Made by a program: the position numbers and the translations under genes
Shown here: piece after piece, positions 45,641-54,248 of the stretch
Layout: the number at the start of each line of letters is the position of its first letter
How positions within the stretch are numbered: position 1 is the first letter of the stretch
Assembly: GCA_003249215.1 (NCBI GenBank)
Contig: QKJR01000088.1
Coordinates: 53,177-117,176 of the forward strand
Source of the DNA: Rhodobacterales bacterium
Lineage (GTDB): Bacteria > Pseudomonadota > Alphaproteobacteria > Rhodobacterales > Rhodobacteraceae
DNA: 64,000 nt
Direction: 5' to 3'
The notes under the pieces: model-generated
The model's database searches: none
Told to the model about the DNA's origin: nothing
What the model saw: only the letters and a program-made list of their open reading frames with translations

Positions 45641-46043
45641 ACTGTACGGTGCCGGGACGCCGGTGCATCAGGGCTCGTGCCTGTGCGGGGCGGTGCGCTT
45701 CCGGGTCCACGGCGATCTCGCCGCCCCGGTCGCCTGCCATTGTTCGATGTGCCGCAAGGTATCGGGGCATTTCTGGGCCTCCGCCGACGTGCCGCGCACC
45801 GCGCTCGTGCTCGAGCGGGACGGGACCCTGCACTGGTTCGCCTCGTCCGAGCGGGTGCGGCGCGGGTTCTGCACGCAATGCGGCTCGGCACTGTTCTTCG
45901 ACGCACTGCATCTGGACCGGATCTCGATCGGCATGGGCGCCTTCGACGCGCCGAGCGGGACCACCCTCGCGCGGCATATCTTCGTGGCCGACAAGGGCGA
46001 TTATTACGAGATCGCCGACGGTCTGCCGCAAAACCCGCAGTGA
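45630..46043 (+). CDS. GFA (CENP-V/Gfa-fold) zinc protein
   Basis: The 137-residue protein has the zinc ligands of the family of glutathione-dependent formaldehyde-activating enzyme: GSCLCGAVRF, CHCSMCRKVSG and FCTQCGSALFF. Despite the name, most members have no proven enzymatic role. The ATG at 45630, with GGGAAAGGG upstream, lies within the end of the DUF2087 gene, so the two are coupled. Confidence 0.9.
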   Translation: MSAELYGAGTPVHQGSCLCGAVRFRVHGDLAAPVACHCSMCRKVSGHFWASADVPRTALVLERDGTLHWFASSERVRRGFCTQCGSALFFDALHLDRISIGMGAFDAPSGTTLARHIFVADKGDYYEIADGLPQNPQ

Positions 46044-46406
46044 AATTCGCGCTGAATATCCATAGCGAAAGTCCACAGAGAAAGTCGGGGGGGAAAGTCT
46101 GCGGTGAAAGGCCACAGCGAAAATCCGCGATGAAAATCCGCCGGAAATCGCGCCCTGATCCCCCTGACGATTGGCCCCCGCGTGACGCGTCACCGGTCTG
46201 TCGCCTGCGCCGTGCCAAAGCTCTTCTGTGCCCGGCCGCGCGCCTGACGCGCGGATTTTCGGCCGCGGGGCGCGGGTATTTCTCGGCCCGAATGGCCGGA
46301 TCCTTTCGGTCCCCGAGCCGGGCCATCTGGCCAGGAGGCCGGAGCCTTTCGGTCCCGAGGCCCTGACCCTTTCGGGGTCCCGAGGTCCTGACCCTTTAGG
46401 CTCCGA
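46041..46406. repeat. Two tandem-repeat blocks in a non-coding gap
   Basis: The block at 46041-46151 holds about eight degenerate 13-14 bp units of the form GAAAGTCCACAGC. The block at 46302-46406 holds four copies of about CCTTTCGGTCCCGAG, at 46302, 46345, 46368 and 46392. The rest of the 457-bp gap (46044-46500) shows no gene. Confidence 0.7.
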
Positions 46407-46500
46407 GACCCGGCTCGATCATGAGCCCCGAACGAGATCCGATCCCGCGCGCACAGGGGGCGTTGCGGCCCATCGCCCGCAAGGGGACGGGAACCTCGGC

Positions 46501-47556
46501 TCAGTCCTCGTCCGCGGCCACGAGGAAGATCTCGCCCGAGCCCTCCATCTCGCGGATCACGTTGACCACCTCGCTCATCGCCTCCTCGGCGTCGCGGTCC
46601 TTGACCTTGCCGAGGTTTGCCATCTCCTCGCGCAGGTTCTGCGCCATGCGCTGCGACATGTTCGTCAAAATGAATTCCGCCGCCTTCTCGTCACTGCCCT
46701 TGGCGCCGGCCAGCGCCACGATCAGGCGCGCCTGATCGACGTTGCGCAGGATCTTGGGAATGTCGCGCGGGTCGATCCGGGCGGGAATATTGGTGAAGGT
46801 GAAGATCGCCTTGCGCACCTGTTCGGCGAAGACCTCATCCTCTTCCTCGAGACCCTTGAGCACCGTGTCGCGGGTTGCGGCCGGCGAATAGTTCAGGATC
46901 GCGCCGACGCGCTCCACCGGCCCTTGATCGAAGGCCTTGGGCGGCGCCGCATCGAGTTGCTGGGCCAGTGCGAGCCCGATGCGCAGCACCGTCTCGGGGG
47001 CGATGTTGCCGGTGAGAGAGACCGCATAGGCCACGCGCCGCGCCTTTTCTCCTGGCAATTTCCCAAGCAGTTCCGCGGCTTTGGCAACCGAAAGCTTGGA
47101 GAGCAGCACCGCGCCGACCTCGGTGCTTTCCTGTTCGAGCACGGGCAGCAGCAACTCGGGTGCGAGGCCGGAGATCCGTTCCCAGGGATCGGCGCGCGAG
47201 CTGCCCGAAGCGAGGCGCCGCAGCCGGTTCGCGGCCGAGGACGAGAGCTGACCGTCGAGCAATGTCAGCGCCCCCTCGAGCCCGCCCGGAAAGGCCAGAC
47301 CCACCGCCTCGAGCTCGGTGCAGAATTCCTCGACCACCTCGCGCAGGGTGTTGCGATCGACGAGCTTCATTTCGGCGATCTGGGCGGCCAGCTCGGTCTG
47401 ATCGTCCTCGCTCAATTCGGAGAGCGACAGCTTGAGCCCTTCGGAGGACAGCAGCCGGACGATCACCGCAGCCTTCTGGCGCCGGCTCAGGCCGGGCGCG
47501 GCAACGCCAAGCCCGGTCATCGCCCCGGGCCTTTGCATGGGACTGATCGCGTTCAC
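46501..47556 (-). CDS. fliG: FliG-like flagellar motor switch protein (isolated gene)
   Basis: The 351-residue protein has FliG middle and C-terminal domains. The C-terminal torque helix region is well kept: DPRDIPKILRNVD, ILTNMSQRMAQNLREEMANLG and the closing VIREMEGSGEIFL. The middle-domain EHPQ motif, the FliM contact, is replaced (LEQESTEVGAVLL). FliG sets rotation through stator and FliM contacts at the flagellar base. The start is GTG 47556 with AGGAGG six nt before it. No other flagellar gene is in the window, so it may serve a distant flagellar cluster or be a diverged copy. Confidence 0.85.
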   Translation of the reverse strand: MNAISPMQRPGAMTGLGVAAPGLSRRQKAAVIVRLLSSEGLKLSLSELSEDDQTELAAQIAEMKLVDRNTLREVVEEFCTELEAVGLAFPGGLEGALTLLDGQLSSSAANRLRRLASGSSRADPWERISGLAPELLLPVLEQESTEVGAVLLSKLSVAKAAELLGKLPGEKARRVAYAVSLTGNIAPETVLRIGLALAQQLDAAPPKAFDQGPVERVGAILNYSPAATRDTVLKGLEEEDEVFAEQVRKAIFTFTNIPARIDPRDIPKILRNVDQARLIVALAGAKGSDEKAAEFILTNMSQRMAQNLREEMANLGKVKDRDAEEAMSEVVNVIREMEGSGEIFLVAADED

Positions 47557-47608
47557 CCGAAACCTCCTGCGCCGCTCATCGAGGCAAGATTGGCACGGGC
47601 GCGGTTAA

Positions 47609-47626
47609 GGCGGCGTTACCGCCGCC
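47609..47626 (-). terminator. Hairpin between the small secreted-protein gene and fliG
   Basis: GGCGGCG-TTAC-CGCCGCC is a perfect 7-bp stem, 33 nt beyond the stop of the 49-residue gene. There is no T-run. Confidence 0.4.
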
Positions 47627-47658
47627 CCGGTTCTCGGCAGCGGTTCTCGGGAGGGCGA

Positions 47659-47808
47659 TCAGCTCGAGTGGATGACGCAAGCCTTGGCCTGAGTGTCCCA
47701 GCTCTGCCCGGCGGGGCAGCTCATCGCGGTCTTTTCCTTGTAGGGGCATTCGGCGCTCGCCACGGCCGGCAGGAGGGCGAGTGCAAGGGTCGCAAGGATC
47801 GTCTTCAT
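47659..47808 (-). CDS. Small secreted Cys-containing protein (49 aa)
   Basis: The 49-residue precursor has a signal peptide (to about residue 18, ASAE) and a mature chain of about 30 residues with three Cys: ECPYKEKTAMSCPAGQSWDTQAKACVIHS (quoted in parts below 20 residues: ECPYKEKTAMSC, then CPAGQSWDTQAKACV). The CPAGQ...W...C layout is like the chitin-binding (CBM14-type) fold, but too short to be sure. GGAGACGACG precedes the ATG at 47808. A longer frame upstream is rejected. Function unknown. Confidence 0.7.
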   Translation of the reverse strand: MKTILATLALALLPAVASAECPYKEKTAMSCPAGQSWDTQAKACVIHSS

Positions 47809-47910
47809 CGTCGTCTCCTTTCCTGAAAGCCCAAGGAGAGCACGAATCGCCACAAATCCACGATCACGGATGCGTGAACGCAAAAGGCGAGCCCTGAACA
47901 GGACCCGCCC

Positions 47911-47973
47911 CATCATCTGTGCAAAAATATCCCGGGGGAGAGCCCGGAACGGGCGAGGGGGCAGGGCCCCCGC
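47911..47973. repeat. Intergenic CCCGGGATATTT repeat, copy 6 (single arm, inverted)
   Basis: CATCATCTGTGCAAAAATATCCCGGGGG matches the right arm of copy 2 and is followed by a GGGGGCAGGGCCCCC hairpin. It lies downstream of purB and may help end its transcript. Confidence 0.7.
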
Positions 47974-47979
47974 GCGGCC

Positions 47980-49287
47980 TCACGCCTCGCCGAACACCCG
48001 TTTGAAGATCGTGTCGACATGTTTGAGATGGTAATCCATGTCGAATTTCGCGTTGATCCCGTCGACGCCGAGCGCCTTCACCACATCGGGATCGGCCAGC
48101 AGTTGCTCGCGGAAATCGACGCGATCCTCCCAGACCTTCAGCGCATTCCTTTGCACCATCGAATAGGCATCCTCGCGCGAGACACCCGCCTGGGTCAGCG
48201 CCAGAAGCACCCGCTGGCTCATCACGAGGCCGGGGAATTTGTTCATGTTATCCAGCATGTTCTGCGGGAAGATCAGCATCTTCTCGACCACACCCGCCAG
48301 ACGATTGAGCGCGAAATCAAGGGTGATCGTCGCATCCGGCCCGATGCCGCGCTCGACCGAGGAGTGCGAGATATCCCGCTCGTGCCAGAGCGCCACGTTC
48401 TCCATCGCCGGCACCACGGTCATCCGCACGAGGCGCGCGAGGCCCGTGAGGTTCTCGGTCAGAACCGGGTTCTTCTTGTGCGGCATCGCGGACGAGCCCT
48501 TCTGGCCCATCGAGAAGAACTCAGCGCCCTCCAGCACCTCGGTGCGCTGCATGTGGCGGATCTCGATCGCGATATTTTCCATCGAGCTCGCGATGACGCC
48601 GAGCGTGGCGAAGAACATCGCATGCCGGTCGCGCGGGATCACCTGGGTCGAGATCGGCTCGGGGCGCAGGCCCATTTTCTCGCAGACATGTTCCTCGACC
48701 GCCGGGTCGATATTGGCGAAGGTGCCGACCGCGCCCGAGATCGCGCCGGTGGCGACTTCCCATTTCGCCTTTTCCAGACGGTTCTTGTTGCGGTCCATCT
48801 CGGCGTAGAAGCGCGCGAAGGTCAGGCCCATCGTGGTCGGCTCGGCATGGATGCCATGCGAGCGGCCGACGCGCACCGTCATCTTGTGCTCGAGCGCGCG
48901 CTTCTTCAGCGCGACGAGCACCTTGTCGAGATCGGCCAGCAGGATGTCGGCCGCGCGCACCAGCTGCACGTTGAGGCAGGTATCGAGCACATCCGACGAG
49001 GTCATGCCCTGATGGACGAAACGGGCCTCTTCCGAGCCCACGTGCTCGGCCAGATGGGTGAGGAAGGCAATCACGTCATGCTTGGTGACCGCCTCGATCT
49101 CGTCGATCCGGTCGACGTCGAACTCGACATCCTTCGCCTTCCACACGGCCTCGGCATTTTCCTTGGGGATCACGCCGAGAGCGGCCTGCGCGTCGCAGGC
49201 ATGGGCCTCGATCTCGTACCAGATCTTGAACTTGGTGGCGGGTTCCCAGATGTCGACCATCTCTTTGCGGGCATAGCGCGGGATCAT
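47980..49287 (-). CDS. purB: Adenylosuccinate lyase
   Basis: PurB performs two steps of purine synthesis: release of fumarate from SAICAR and from adenylosuccinate. The 435-residue protein has the fumarase-superfamily signature GSSAMPHKKNPV, the TSSDVLDTCLNVQL segment, and GRSHGIHAEPTTMG with the catalytic His. The start MIPRYARKEMVDIW at 49287 is the family start; the longer frame covers the upstream divergent DUF6314 gene. purC-purS-purQ of the same pathway are at the left end of the window. Confidence 0.96.
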   Translation of the reverse strand: MIPRYARKEMVDIWEPATKFKIWYEIEAHACDAQAALGVIPKENAEAVWKAKDVEFDVDRIDEIEAVTKHDVIAFLTHLAEHVGSEEARFVHQGMTSSDVLDTCLNVQLVRAADILLADLDKVLVALKKRALEHKMTVRVGRSHGIHAEPTTMGLTFARFYAEMDRNKNRLEKAKWEVATGAISGAVGTFANIDPAVEEHVCEKMGLRPEPISTQVIPRDRHAMFFATLGVIASSMENIAIEIRHMQRTEVLEGAEFFSMGQKGSSAMPHKKNPVLTENLTGLARLVRMTVVPAMENVALWHERDISHSSVERGIGPDATITLDFALNRLAGVVEKMLIFPQNMLDNMNKFPGLVMSQRVLLALTQAGVSREDAYSMVQRNALKVWEDRVDFREQLLADPDVVKALGVDGINAKFDMDYHLKHVDTIFKRVFGEA

Positions 49288-49374
49288 GGCGGGCCTCATG
49301 TTGCGACGGAGTTGCCGGGCTTCTAGACTGCGCGCGCCCCTGGGGCAAGAGAAGCGGGGCACTTGGGGGACGGA

Positions 49375-49788
49375 ATGCGAGAGATCGCCGATTTCGAAGG
49401 GCTCTGGCGGATCGAGCGCTCGATCGAGGATCGCCTTGCGGGCCAGAGCGGCGCGTTTGAGGGTGAGGCGGTGCTGCGCCCCGCGGGTGATCACTGGCTC
49501 TGGTCGGAGACCGGGCAACTGCGCCTCGGGGCCGGGGCGCCATTTTCCGCCACGCGCCGCTATCTCTGGCGCGCCGAGACCGCGGGACGGATCGCGGTCT
49601 TCTTCGAGGATGGCCGCCCGTTCCACAGCTTCGACCCCGCGGGCCGCCCCGAGGCGAGCCATTGGTGTGACCCCGACAATTACCGCGTCAGCTACGATTT
49701 CGCCGATTGGCCCCACTGGCGCGCCACCTGGCGGGTGCGGGGCCCGCGCAAGGATTACACGATGCGCGCCGAGCACCGTCGCGCCTGA
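49375..49788 (+). CDS. DUF6314 family protein
   Basis: The 137-residue protein follows the DUF6314 pattern: FEGLWRIERSIEDRLAGQSG at the start, a FEGEA strand, VFFEDGRPFHSF, then YRVSYDFADWPHWRATWRVRG and GPRKDYTMR at the end. It is a small beta-barrel-like family of unknown role, frequent in Rhodobacteraceae. ATG 49375 is chosen; TTG 49363 would add four residues. Divergent from purB with an 87-nt gap. Confidence 0.82.
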   Translation: MREIADFEGLWRIERSIEDRLAGQSGAFEGEAVLRPAGDHWLWSETGQLRLGAGAPFSATRRYLWRAETAGRIAVFFEDGRPFHSFDPAGRPEASHWCDPDNYRVSYDFADWPHWRATWRVRGPRKDYTMRAEHRRA

Positions 49789-49800
49789 GCCGGGCCGGGC

Positions 49801-49943
49801 AGGGGGGGCTGCTCGCCCCCCTCTTGGCTGCGCCAATTCACCCCCTCGGGATATTTGCGTCAGGTTGAAGGGGAAAGGTCCGTGCTTTCAACCTGATCGA
49901 AATATCCCGGGGTGAGGGCGCAGCCCGAGGGGCAGAGCCCCTT
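49801..49943. repeat. Intergenic CCCGGGATATTT repeat, copy 7 (complete inverted repeat)
   Basis: The core 49838-49915 pairs TCACCCCCTCGGGATATTT with AAATATCCCGGGGTGA, and GTCAGGTTGAA with TTCAACCTGA inside. Flanks are GGGGGGGCTGCTCGCCCCCC and GAGGGGCAGAGCCCCTTG. Its left half is almost the same as copy 5, 19 kb away. Confidence 0.82.
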
Positions 49944-49977
49944 GCCTTCGCTTGGCTTTCGCGCAAGCGTGCGCGCC

Positions 49978-50772
49978 ATGAGACCGAGCGACCCGATCCT
50001 GCAAAAACGCCTGTCCTTCGCGCCCTGGGCCGAAGAGCGCACCCGCCGTCTGCCGGGGGTGGTGCCGATCACGATGGATCAATGGCTCGAGGTCGACGAC
50101 GCATATCCCGCCCAGATGGCCGAGCGCGCGCGGCTAATCGAGAGCGTGCCGGGGAAGGTGTTGGCGATGACCGATGCGGCGCGGCCGGCCGCGGAAGAGC
50201 TGTTCGATACCACCCTGCCGCTTCTCGCGCCGCTCGGGTTTCAGATCACGGGCGACCGGGCGAGCCGCCCCGATGGCGTCTCGGTCGCGCTCGACCGGGC
50301 CGATCCCCTGCGCACGCTCGGGCTTCTGGTGCAGCAGGATCTGTGCCTGATGCAGGCGGGGCCCGAGGGCCATGTGCTGACCGGCGCGGTTTTGTGTTTT
50401 CCCGCGGGCTGGACCCTGACCGAGAAGTTGGGACGCGCGATGTTTGGCATCCATGTGCCGGTCAAGAAATATACCGAAGACCTCGGCGCGCGGGTGCAGC
50501 GGCTGATGGACGGGGTGCAGCCCGGGCGGCCCCTGATGCGTGGCACGGCGCATCATTTCGGCGGACCCCTGCACAATCCGCGTTCCGAGGCGCAGGGCCG
50601 CGAACCCGTGGGCGATCTTCCATGGATCCGGGTCGAGCGTCAGGTGCTCCTGCGGCTGCCCGAAACGCGCGCGGTCGCCTTCTCGATCCATACCCAGATC
50701 GTCGATCCTGCCGACCTCTCGCCCCATCAGGCGGCGGCGCTCGCCGAATTTCCGATCCGCCACGCGGCTTGA
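49978..50772 (+). CDS. Heme-dependent oxidative N-demethylase family protein (DUF3445)
   Basis: The 264-residue protein matches the DUF3445 / heme-dependent N-demethylase alpha family: LQKRLSFAPWAEERTRRLPG at the N-terminus, RARLIESVPGKVLAM, VQQDLCLMQAG, and the FPAGWTLTEKLGRAMFGIHVPV segment (quoted in part). In Pseudomonas the related enzyme removes methyl groups from dimethylamine; the substrate here is unknown. I start at ATG 49978; the longer frame reads through repeat copy 7. It is followed by tex after 68 nt. Confidence 0.82.
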   Translation: MRPSDPILQKRLSFAPWAEERTRRLPGVVPITMDQWLEVDDAYPAQMAERARLIESVPGKVLAMTDAARPAAEELFDTTLPLLAPLGFQITGDRASRPDGVSVALDRADPLRTLGLLVQQDLCLMQAGPEGHVLTGAVLCFPAGWTLTEKLGRAMFGIHVPVKKYTEDLGARVQRLMDGVQPGRPLMRGTAHHFGGPLHNPRSEAQGREPVGDLPWIRVERQVLLRLPETRAVAFSIHTQIVDPADLSPHQAAALAEFPIRHAA

Positions 50773-50840
50773 GGCGCCCCCGGAATCATTGCGCCCGCCG
50801 TCCCCTCGGCTAGAAAGGCCCTCCAACGACCGGAGGCCCC

Positions 50841-53198
50841 ATGGACAATCCCCAGATCACCGCCCGCATCCATGCCACGATTGCCGCCGAGATCGGCGCG
50901 CGGCCCGATCAGGTGGGGGCGGCGGTGGCGCTCTTGGATGAGGGGGCGACGGTGCCCTTCGTCGCGCGCTACCGCAAGGAGGCGACCGGGGGCCTTGATG
51001 ACACGCAGCTGCGCAACCTGTCCGACCGGCTGATCTATCTGCGCGAGATGGAAGCGCGGCGCGCGGCCATCGTCAAATCCATCGAAGAACAGGGCAAGAT
51101 GACGCCGGAACTCGCCGGTCAGATCGCCAAGGCCGAGACCAAGGCGACGCTCGAGGATATCTATCTGCCTTACAAGCCCAAGCGCCGCACCAAGGCGATG
51201 ATTGCGCGGGAAAACGGGTTGCAGGGGCTGGTCGATGCGATCCTCGCTGATCGTTCGGCCGATCCCGAGGCTCTGGCGGCGGGCTTTCTGTCCGAGGCGG
51301 TGCCGACGACCAAGGACGCGCTGAACGGCGCGCGCGAGATCGTCGCCGAGGGGCTGACCGAGAACGCGGCGCTGCTCGGCTCGTTGCGCGATTTCCTGTC
51401 GCGCGAGGCGCGGATCACCGCCAAGGTCATTGCCGGGCAAGAGGTCAAGGGCGCGAAATTCTCGGATTATTTCGAGCATTCCGAGGCTTGGAAAGATGTG
51501 CCGAGCCATCGGGCTCTGGCCATGCTGCGGGCCTCGAATGAAGGCGTGATCACCCTCGATATCGCCCCCGACGAGGAGGGCGCGGCGCGCGCCGAGGCGA
51601 TGGTCGCGGCCGTTTTGGAGGCGCGCGGGTCGGGTAAGGGCGACGAGTGGCTGCGGAAAACCGCCGGCTGGTGCTGGCGGGTGAAGCTGTCGCTCTCGAT
51701 GATGCTCGACCTGATGGGCGAGATGCGGGGCCGCGCGCAGGATGAGGCGATCACGGTTTTTGCCCGCAACCTCAAGGATTTGCTGCTGGCCGCGCCGGCC
51801 GGGGCGCGCGCGACGATGGGCCTCGATCCCGGGATCCGCACCGGCGTCAAGGTCGCGGTGGTCGATGCCACCGGCAAGGTGCTGGCCACCGAAACCGTCT
51901 ATCCGTTCCAGCCCAAGAACGATCTGCGCGGGGCACAAGCCGCGCTGATGGCGCTGATCGCGCGCCATGGGGTCGAGCTGATCGCGATCGGCAACGGCAC
52001 GGCCTCGCGCGAGACCGAGCGGATGGTCGCCGATCTGATCAAGGCACTGCCCGGCGGCATCAAGGCGCCGACCAAGGTGGTGGTGAGCGAGGCCGGGGCG
52101 TCGGTCTATTCGGCGTCCGAACTGGCGGCGAAGGAATTCCCCGATCTCGATGTCAGCTTGCGCGGCGCGGTCTCGATCGCGCGGCGTCTGCAGGATCCTT
52201 TGGCGGAGCTGGTGAAGATCGAGCCGAAATCCATCGGCGTCGGGCAGTATCAGCACGACGTCGATCAGCATCGCCTTGGCCGCGCGCTCGAGGGGGTGGT
52301 CGAGGATGCGGTGAACGCGGTGGGCGTGGACCTGAACACCGCCTCGGCGCCGCTGCTGGCGCATGTCTCGGGCCTCGGGCCGGGGCTCGCGGAGGCGGTG
52401 GTGGCGCATCGCGACGCGAATGGCGCCTTCCGCACCCGGCGCGATCTCCTCAAGGTCGCGCGGCTGGGCCCCCGGGCCTTTGAACAGGCCGCGGGGTTCC
52501 TGCGCATCCGTGAGGGCGACGAGCCGCTCGATGCCAGTGCGGTTCACCCGGAAGCTTATGATCTGGCGCGCAAAATCGTCAAATCCTGCGGGCGCGACAT
52601 TCGCCAGCTCATGGGCGACGGCGCGGCGCTGGGGCGCCTGCGTGCCGCGGATTTCGTCGATGAGCGCTTCGGCCTGCCCACCGTGCGCGACATTCTGGCC
52701 GAGCTTGAAAAACCCGGCCGCGACCCGCGCCCGGATTTCAAGACCGCGAGCTTTGCCGACGGCATCGAGGATATCAAGGACCTCAAGCCCGGGATGGTGC
52801 TGGAAGGCACGGTGACCAACGTCGCGGCCTTTGGCGCCTTCGTCGATATCGGCGTGCATCAGGACGGGCTGGTGCATGTGAGCCAGCTGGCGGATCGCTT
52901 CGTCAAGGACCCGCATGAGGTGGTCAAGGCCGGCGATGTGGTGCGCGTGACGGTGACCGAGGTCGATATTCCGCGCAACCGGATTGGCCTGACGATGCGT
53001 AAGGATGGCGGCGCGAGTGCCCGCGAGGAGCGGTCGGCGCGCGAGGCCGGACCGCGGGGATCGGGCAAGGGGCCGCAGGGTAAAGGGCCGCAGGGCAAGC
53101 CGCGCGGGCCGATGTCGGCGGGCCCGAAAACGGCCGCGAAGGACAGCGGCACCGGGGCCTTCGGGGCGGCCCTTCTCGACGCGATGCGCAAGAAGTAA
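50841..53198 (+). CDS. tex: Tex family S1 RNA-binding transcription accessory protein
   Basis: Tex is a nucleic-acid-binding protein of 785 residues here, with an N-terminal helical part (VPFVARYRKEATGGLDD), a YqgF-like core (GLDPGIRTGVKVAVVD), a helix-hairpin-helix (TASAPLLAHVSGLGPGLAEA) and a C-terminal S1 domain (about 650-720; GMVLEGTVTNVAAFGAFVDI). The tail is rich in Gly, Lys and Pro. It is implicated in transcription and RNA metabolism. GGAGGCCCC precedes the ATG. The 57-residue microprotein follows 30 nt later. Confidence 0.95.
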   Translation: MDNPQITARIHATIAAEIGARPDQVGAAVALLDEGATVPFVARYRKEATGGLDDTQLRNLSDRLIYLREMEARRAAIVKSIEEQGKMTPELAGQIAKAETKATLEDIYLPYKPKRRTKAMIARENGLQGLVDAILADRSADPEALAAGFLSEAVPTTKDALNGAREIVAEGLTENAALLGSLRDFLSREARITAKVIAGQEVKGAKFSDYFEHSEAWKDVPSHRALAMLRASNEGVITLDIAPDEEGAARAEAMVAAVLEARGSGKGDEWLRKTAGWCWRVKLSLSMMLDLMGEMRGRAQDEAITVFARNLKDLLLAAPAGARATMGLDPGIRTGVKVAVVDATGKVLATETVYPFQPKNDLRGAQAALMALIARHGVELIAIGNGTASRETERMVADLIKALPGGIKAPTKVVVSEAGASVYSASELAAKEFPDLDVSLRGAVSIARRLQDPLAELVKIEPKSIGVGQYQHDVDQHRLGRALEGVVEDAVNAVGVDLNTASAPLLAHVSGLGPGLAEAVVAHRDANGAFRTRRDLLKVARLGPRAFEQAAGFLRIREGDEPLDASAVHPEAYDLARKIVKSCGRDIRQLMGDGAALGRLRAADFVDERFGLPTVRDILAELEKPGRDPRPDFKTASFADGIEDIKDLKPGMVLEGTVTNVAAFGAFVDIGVHQDGLVHVSQLADRFVKDPHEVVKAGDVVRVTVTEVDIPRNRIGLTMRKDGGASAREERSAREAGPRGSGKGPQGKGPQGKPRGPMSAGPKTAAKDSGTGAFGAALLDAMRKK

Positions 53199-53228
53199 CA
53201 TACCGCCAGGGCGGATCAGGAGAGAGAC

Positions 53229-53402
53229 ATGGATTATTCGAAATCGGGCGGTGCGATGCCGGGCAAGAAGGCCCCGCGCCACAAAGAGCACAACGCCAAG
53301 GGCACCGACAAGAACCCCTTCGGCGGCAAGGAAGACAAGGCCGCGCTGCTCGCGCGGATGAAGGCGGCTGCGGCGAAGGGCGCCGACAAGAGCGAAGAGT
53401 GA
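53229..53402 (+). CDS. 57-residue basic microprotein downstream of tex
   Basis: The 57-residue frame is MDYSKSGGAMPGKKAPRHKE followed by HNAKGTDKNPFGGKEDKA and ALLARMKAAAAKG, highly charged and Lys-rich, without a signal peptide or Cys. CAGGAGAGAGAC precedes the ATG at 53229, and the start lies 30 nt after tex. Codon use fits its neighbours. I recall similar short Lys-rich proteins beside tex in other Alphaproteobacteria but could not check. It may be an RNA-binding helper; function is unknown. The YqaA gene starts 7 nt after its stop. Confidence 0.75.
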   Translation: MDYSKSGGAMPGKKAPRHKEHNAKGTDKNPFGGKEDKAALLARMKAAAAKGADKSEE

Positions 53403-53409
53403 GCCCGGC

Positions 53410-53835
53410 TTGGCGCTGCTTGGCCTGTTCCTCGCGGCGCTGTTGGCGGCGACGCTGATCCCGGCGCAATCCGAGGCGGTGCTCGCGGGGCTGATCCTGG
53501 CGGGTGGGCACCCGGTCTGGGTGCTTGTCGGGGTCGCGAGCCTTGGCAATGTTCTGGGCTCGGTGATCAACTGGGCGCTGGGGCGGTTTGCCGCCGCGCA
53601 TGCGGGCGCGCGCTGGTTTCCGGTCTCGCCGCGGCGGCTCGATCAGGCGGCGGGCTGGTATCACCGCTGGGGCCGCTGGAGCCTTCTGGGCGCGTGGCTG
53701 CCGATCGTCGGCGATCCTCTGACCCTCGCCGCAGGCGTTCTGCGCGAGCCGTTCTGGAGCTTTCTCGCGCTGGTGACTTTGGCCAAGGTCGGGCGCTATG
53801 TCGTGCTGGCGGGGGCGGTGATCGCCGCTCAGTAG
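53410..53835 (+). CDS. YqaA-type (DedA/SNARE-associated) membrane protein
   Basis: A 141-residue protein with four hydrophobic segments; LIPAQSEAVLAGLILAG and GNVLGSVINWALGRF are typical of the YqaA branch of the DedA/VTT family, which includes lipid scramblases. The start is TTG 53410, since the only nearby GTG (53399) is out of frame. Its stop overlaps the stop of the convergent TM2 gene by 7 nt. It probably shares a transcript with tex and the microprotein. Confidence 0.83.
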   Translation: MALLGLFLAALLAATLIPAQSEAVLAGLILAGGHPVWVLVGVASLGNVLGSVINWALGRFAAAHAGARWFPVSPRRLDQAAGWYHRWGRWSLLGAWLPIVGDPLTLAAGVLREPFWSFLALVTLAKVGRYVVLAGAVIAAQ

Positions 53836-54137
53836 CCCTGCGAGAAGCGCCAGCGCAAAGCCGCGCGGTCGATCGCGATCATGCCGGGGATCAGGAAGGC
53901 GTCGATCACCCACCAGAGGCCCACGAAGGTCAGCGGGATATAGCCCACCAGAATGAACGCGAGCGCCGAGCCGATCCCGAAGAGCGCGAGCATGATCAGC
54001 CCCGAGATCCAGCGCCCCAGATAGAACCGGTGCGCGCCGAAATAGCCGAGGAAGAACCACAGCAGGTAAGCCACAAGCGCCGAAGGGCTCTCGTTGGCGA
54101 TCCGTTGTTCGATGTAAAGCGCGCGGGTATCGGTCAT
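53829..54137 (-). CDS. TM2 domain protein
   Basis: The 102-residue protein has a short polar N-terminus, then the TM2 pattern of two helices joined by a short loop: YLLWFFLGYFGAHRFYLG (with the conserved GxxGxHRFYLG) and a second GLIMLALFGIGSALAFI. The TM2 role in bacteria is not known. The ATG at 54137 follows GGAGGTTCAC. Tail-to-tail overlap with the YqaA gene is 7 nt. It is divergent from the DUF6636 gene across a region of nested palindromes. Confidence 0.85.
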   Translation of the reverse strand: MTDTRALYIEQRIANESPSALVAYLLWFFLGYFGAHRFYLGRWISGLIMLALFGIGSALAFILVGYIPLTFVGLWWVIDAFLIPGMIAIDRAALRWRFSQGY

Positions 54138-54152
54138 GTGAACCTCCTTAAC

Positions 54153-54248
54153 TTGGATTGGATATGGGGAGGGGCAGGGGGCGGTGCAAGGGGGAAGGAT
54201 TTGACAGGTTGCGGGGCCCCTGTCAGGCTGCGCCTCATTCCAATCCAA
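54153..54248. promoter_or_regulatory. Nested palindromes in the TM2 / DUF6636 divergent region
   Basis: TTGGATTGGA (54153-54162) and TCCAATCCAA (54239-54248) are perfect inverted copies flanking the gap. In the middle TGACAGG (54202-54208) and CCTGTCA (54219-54225) form a second palindrome. Such symmetry suits one regulator for both genes. Confidence 0.55.
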
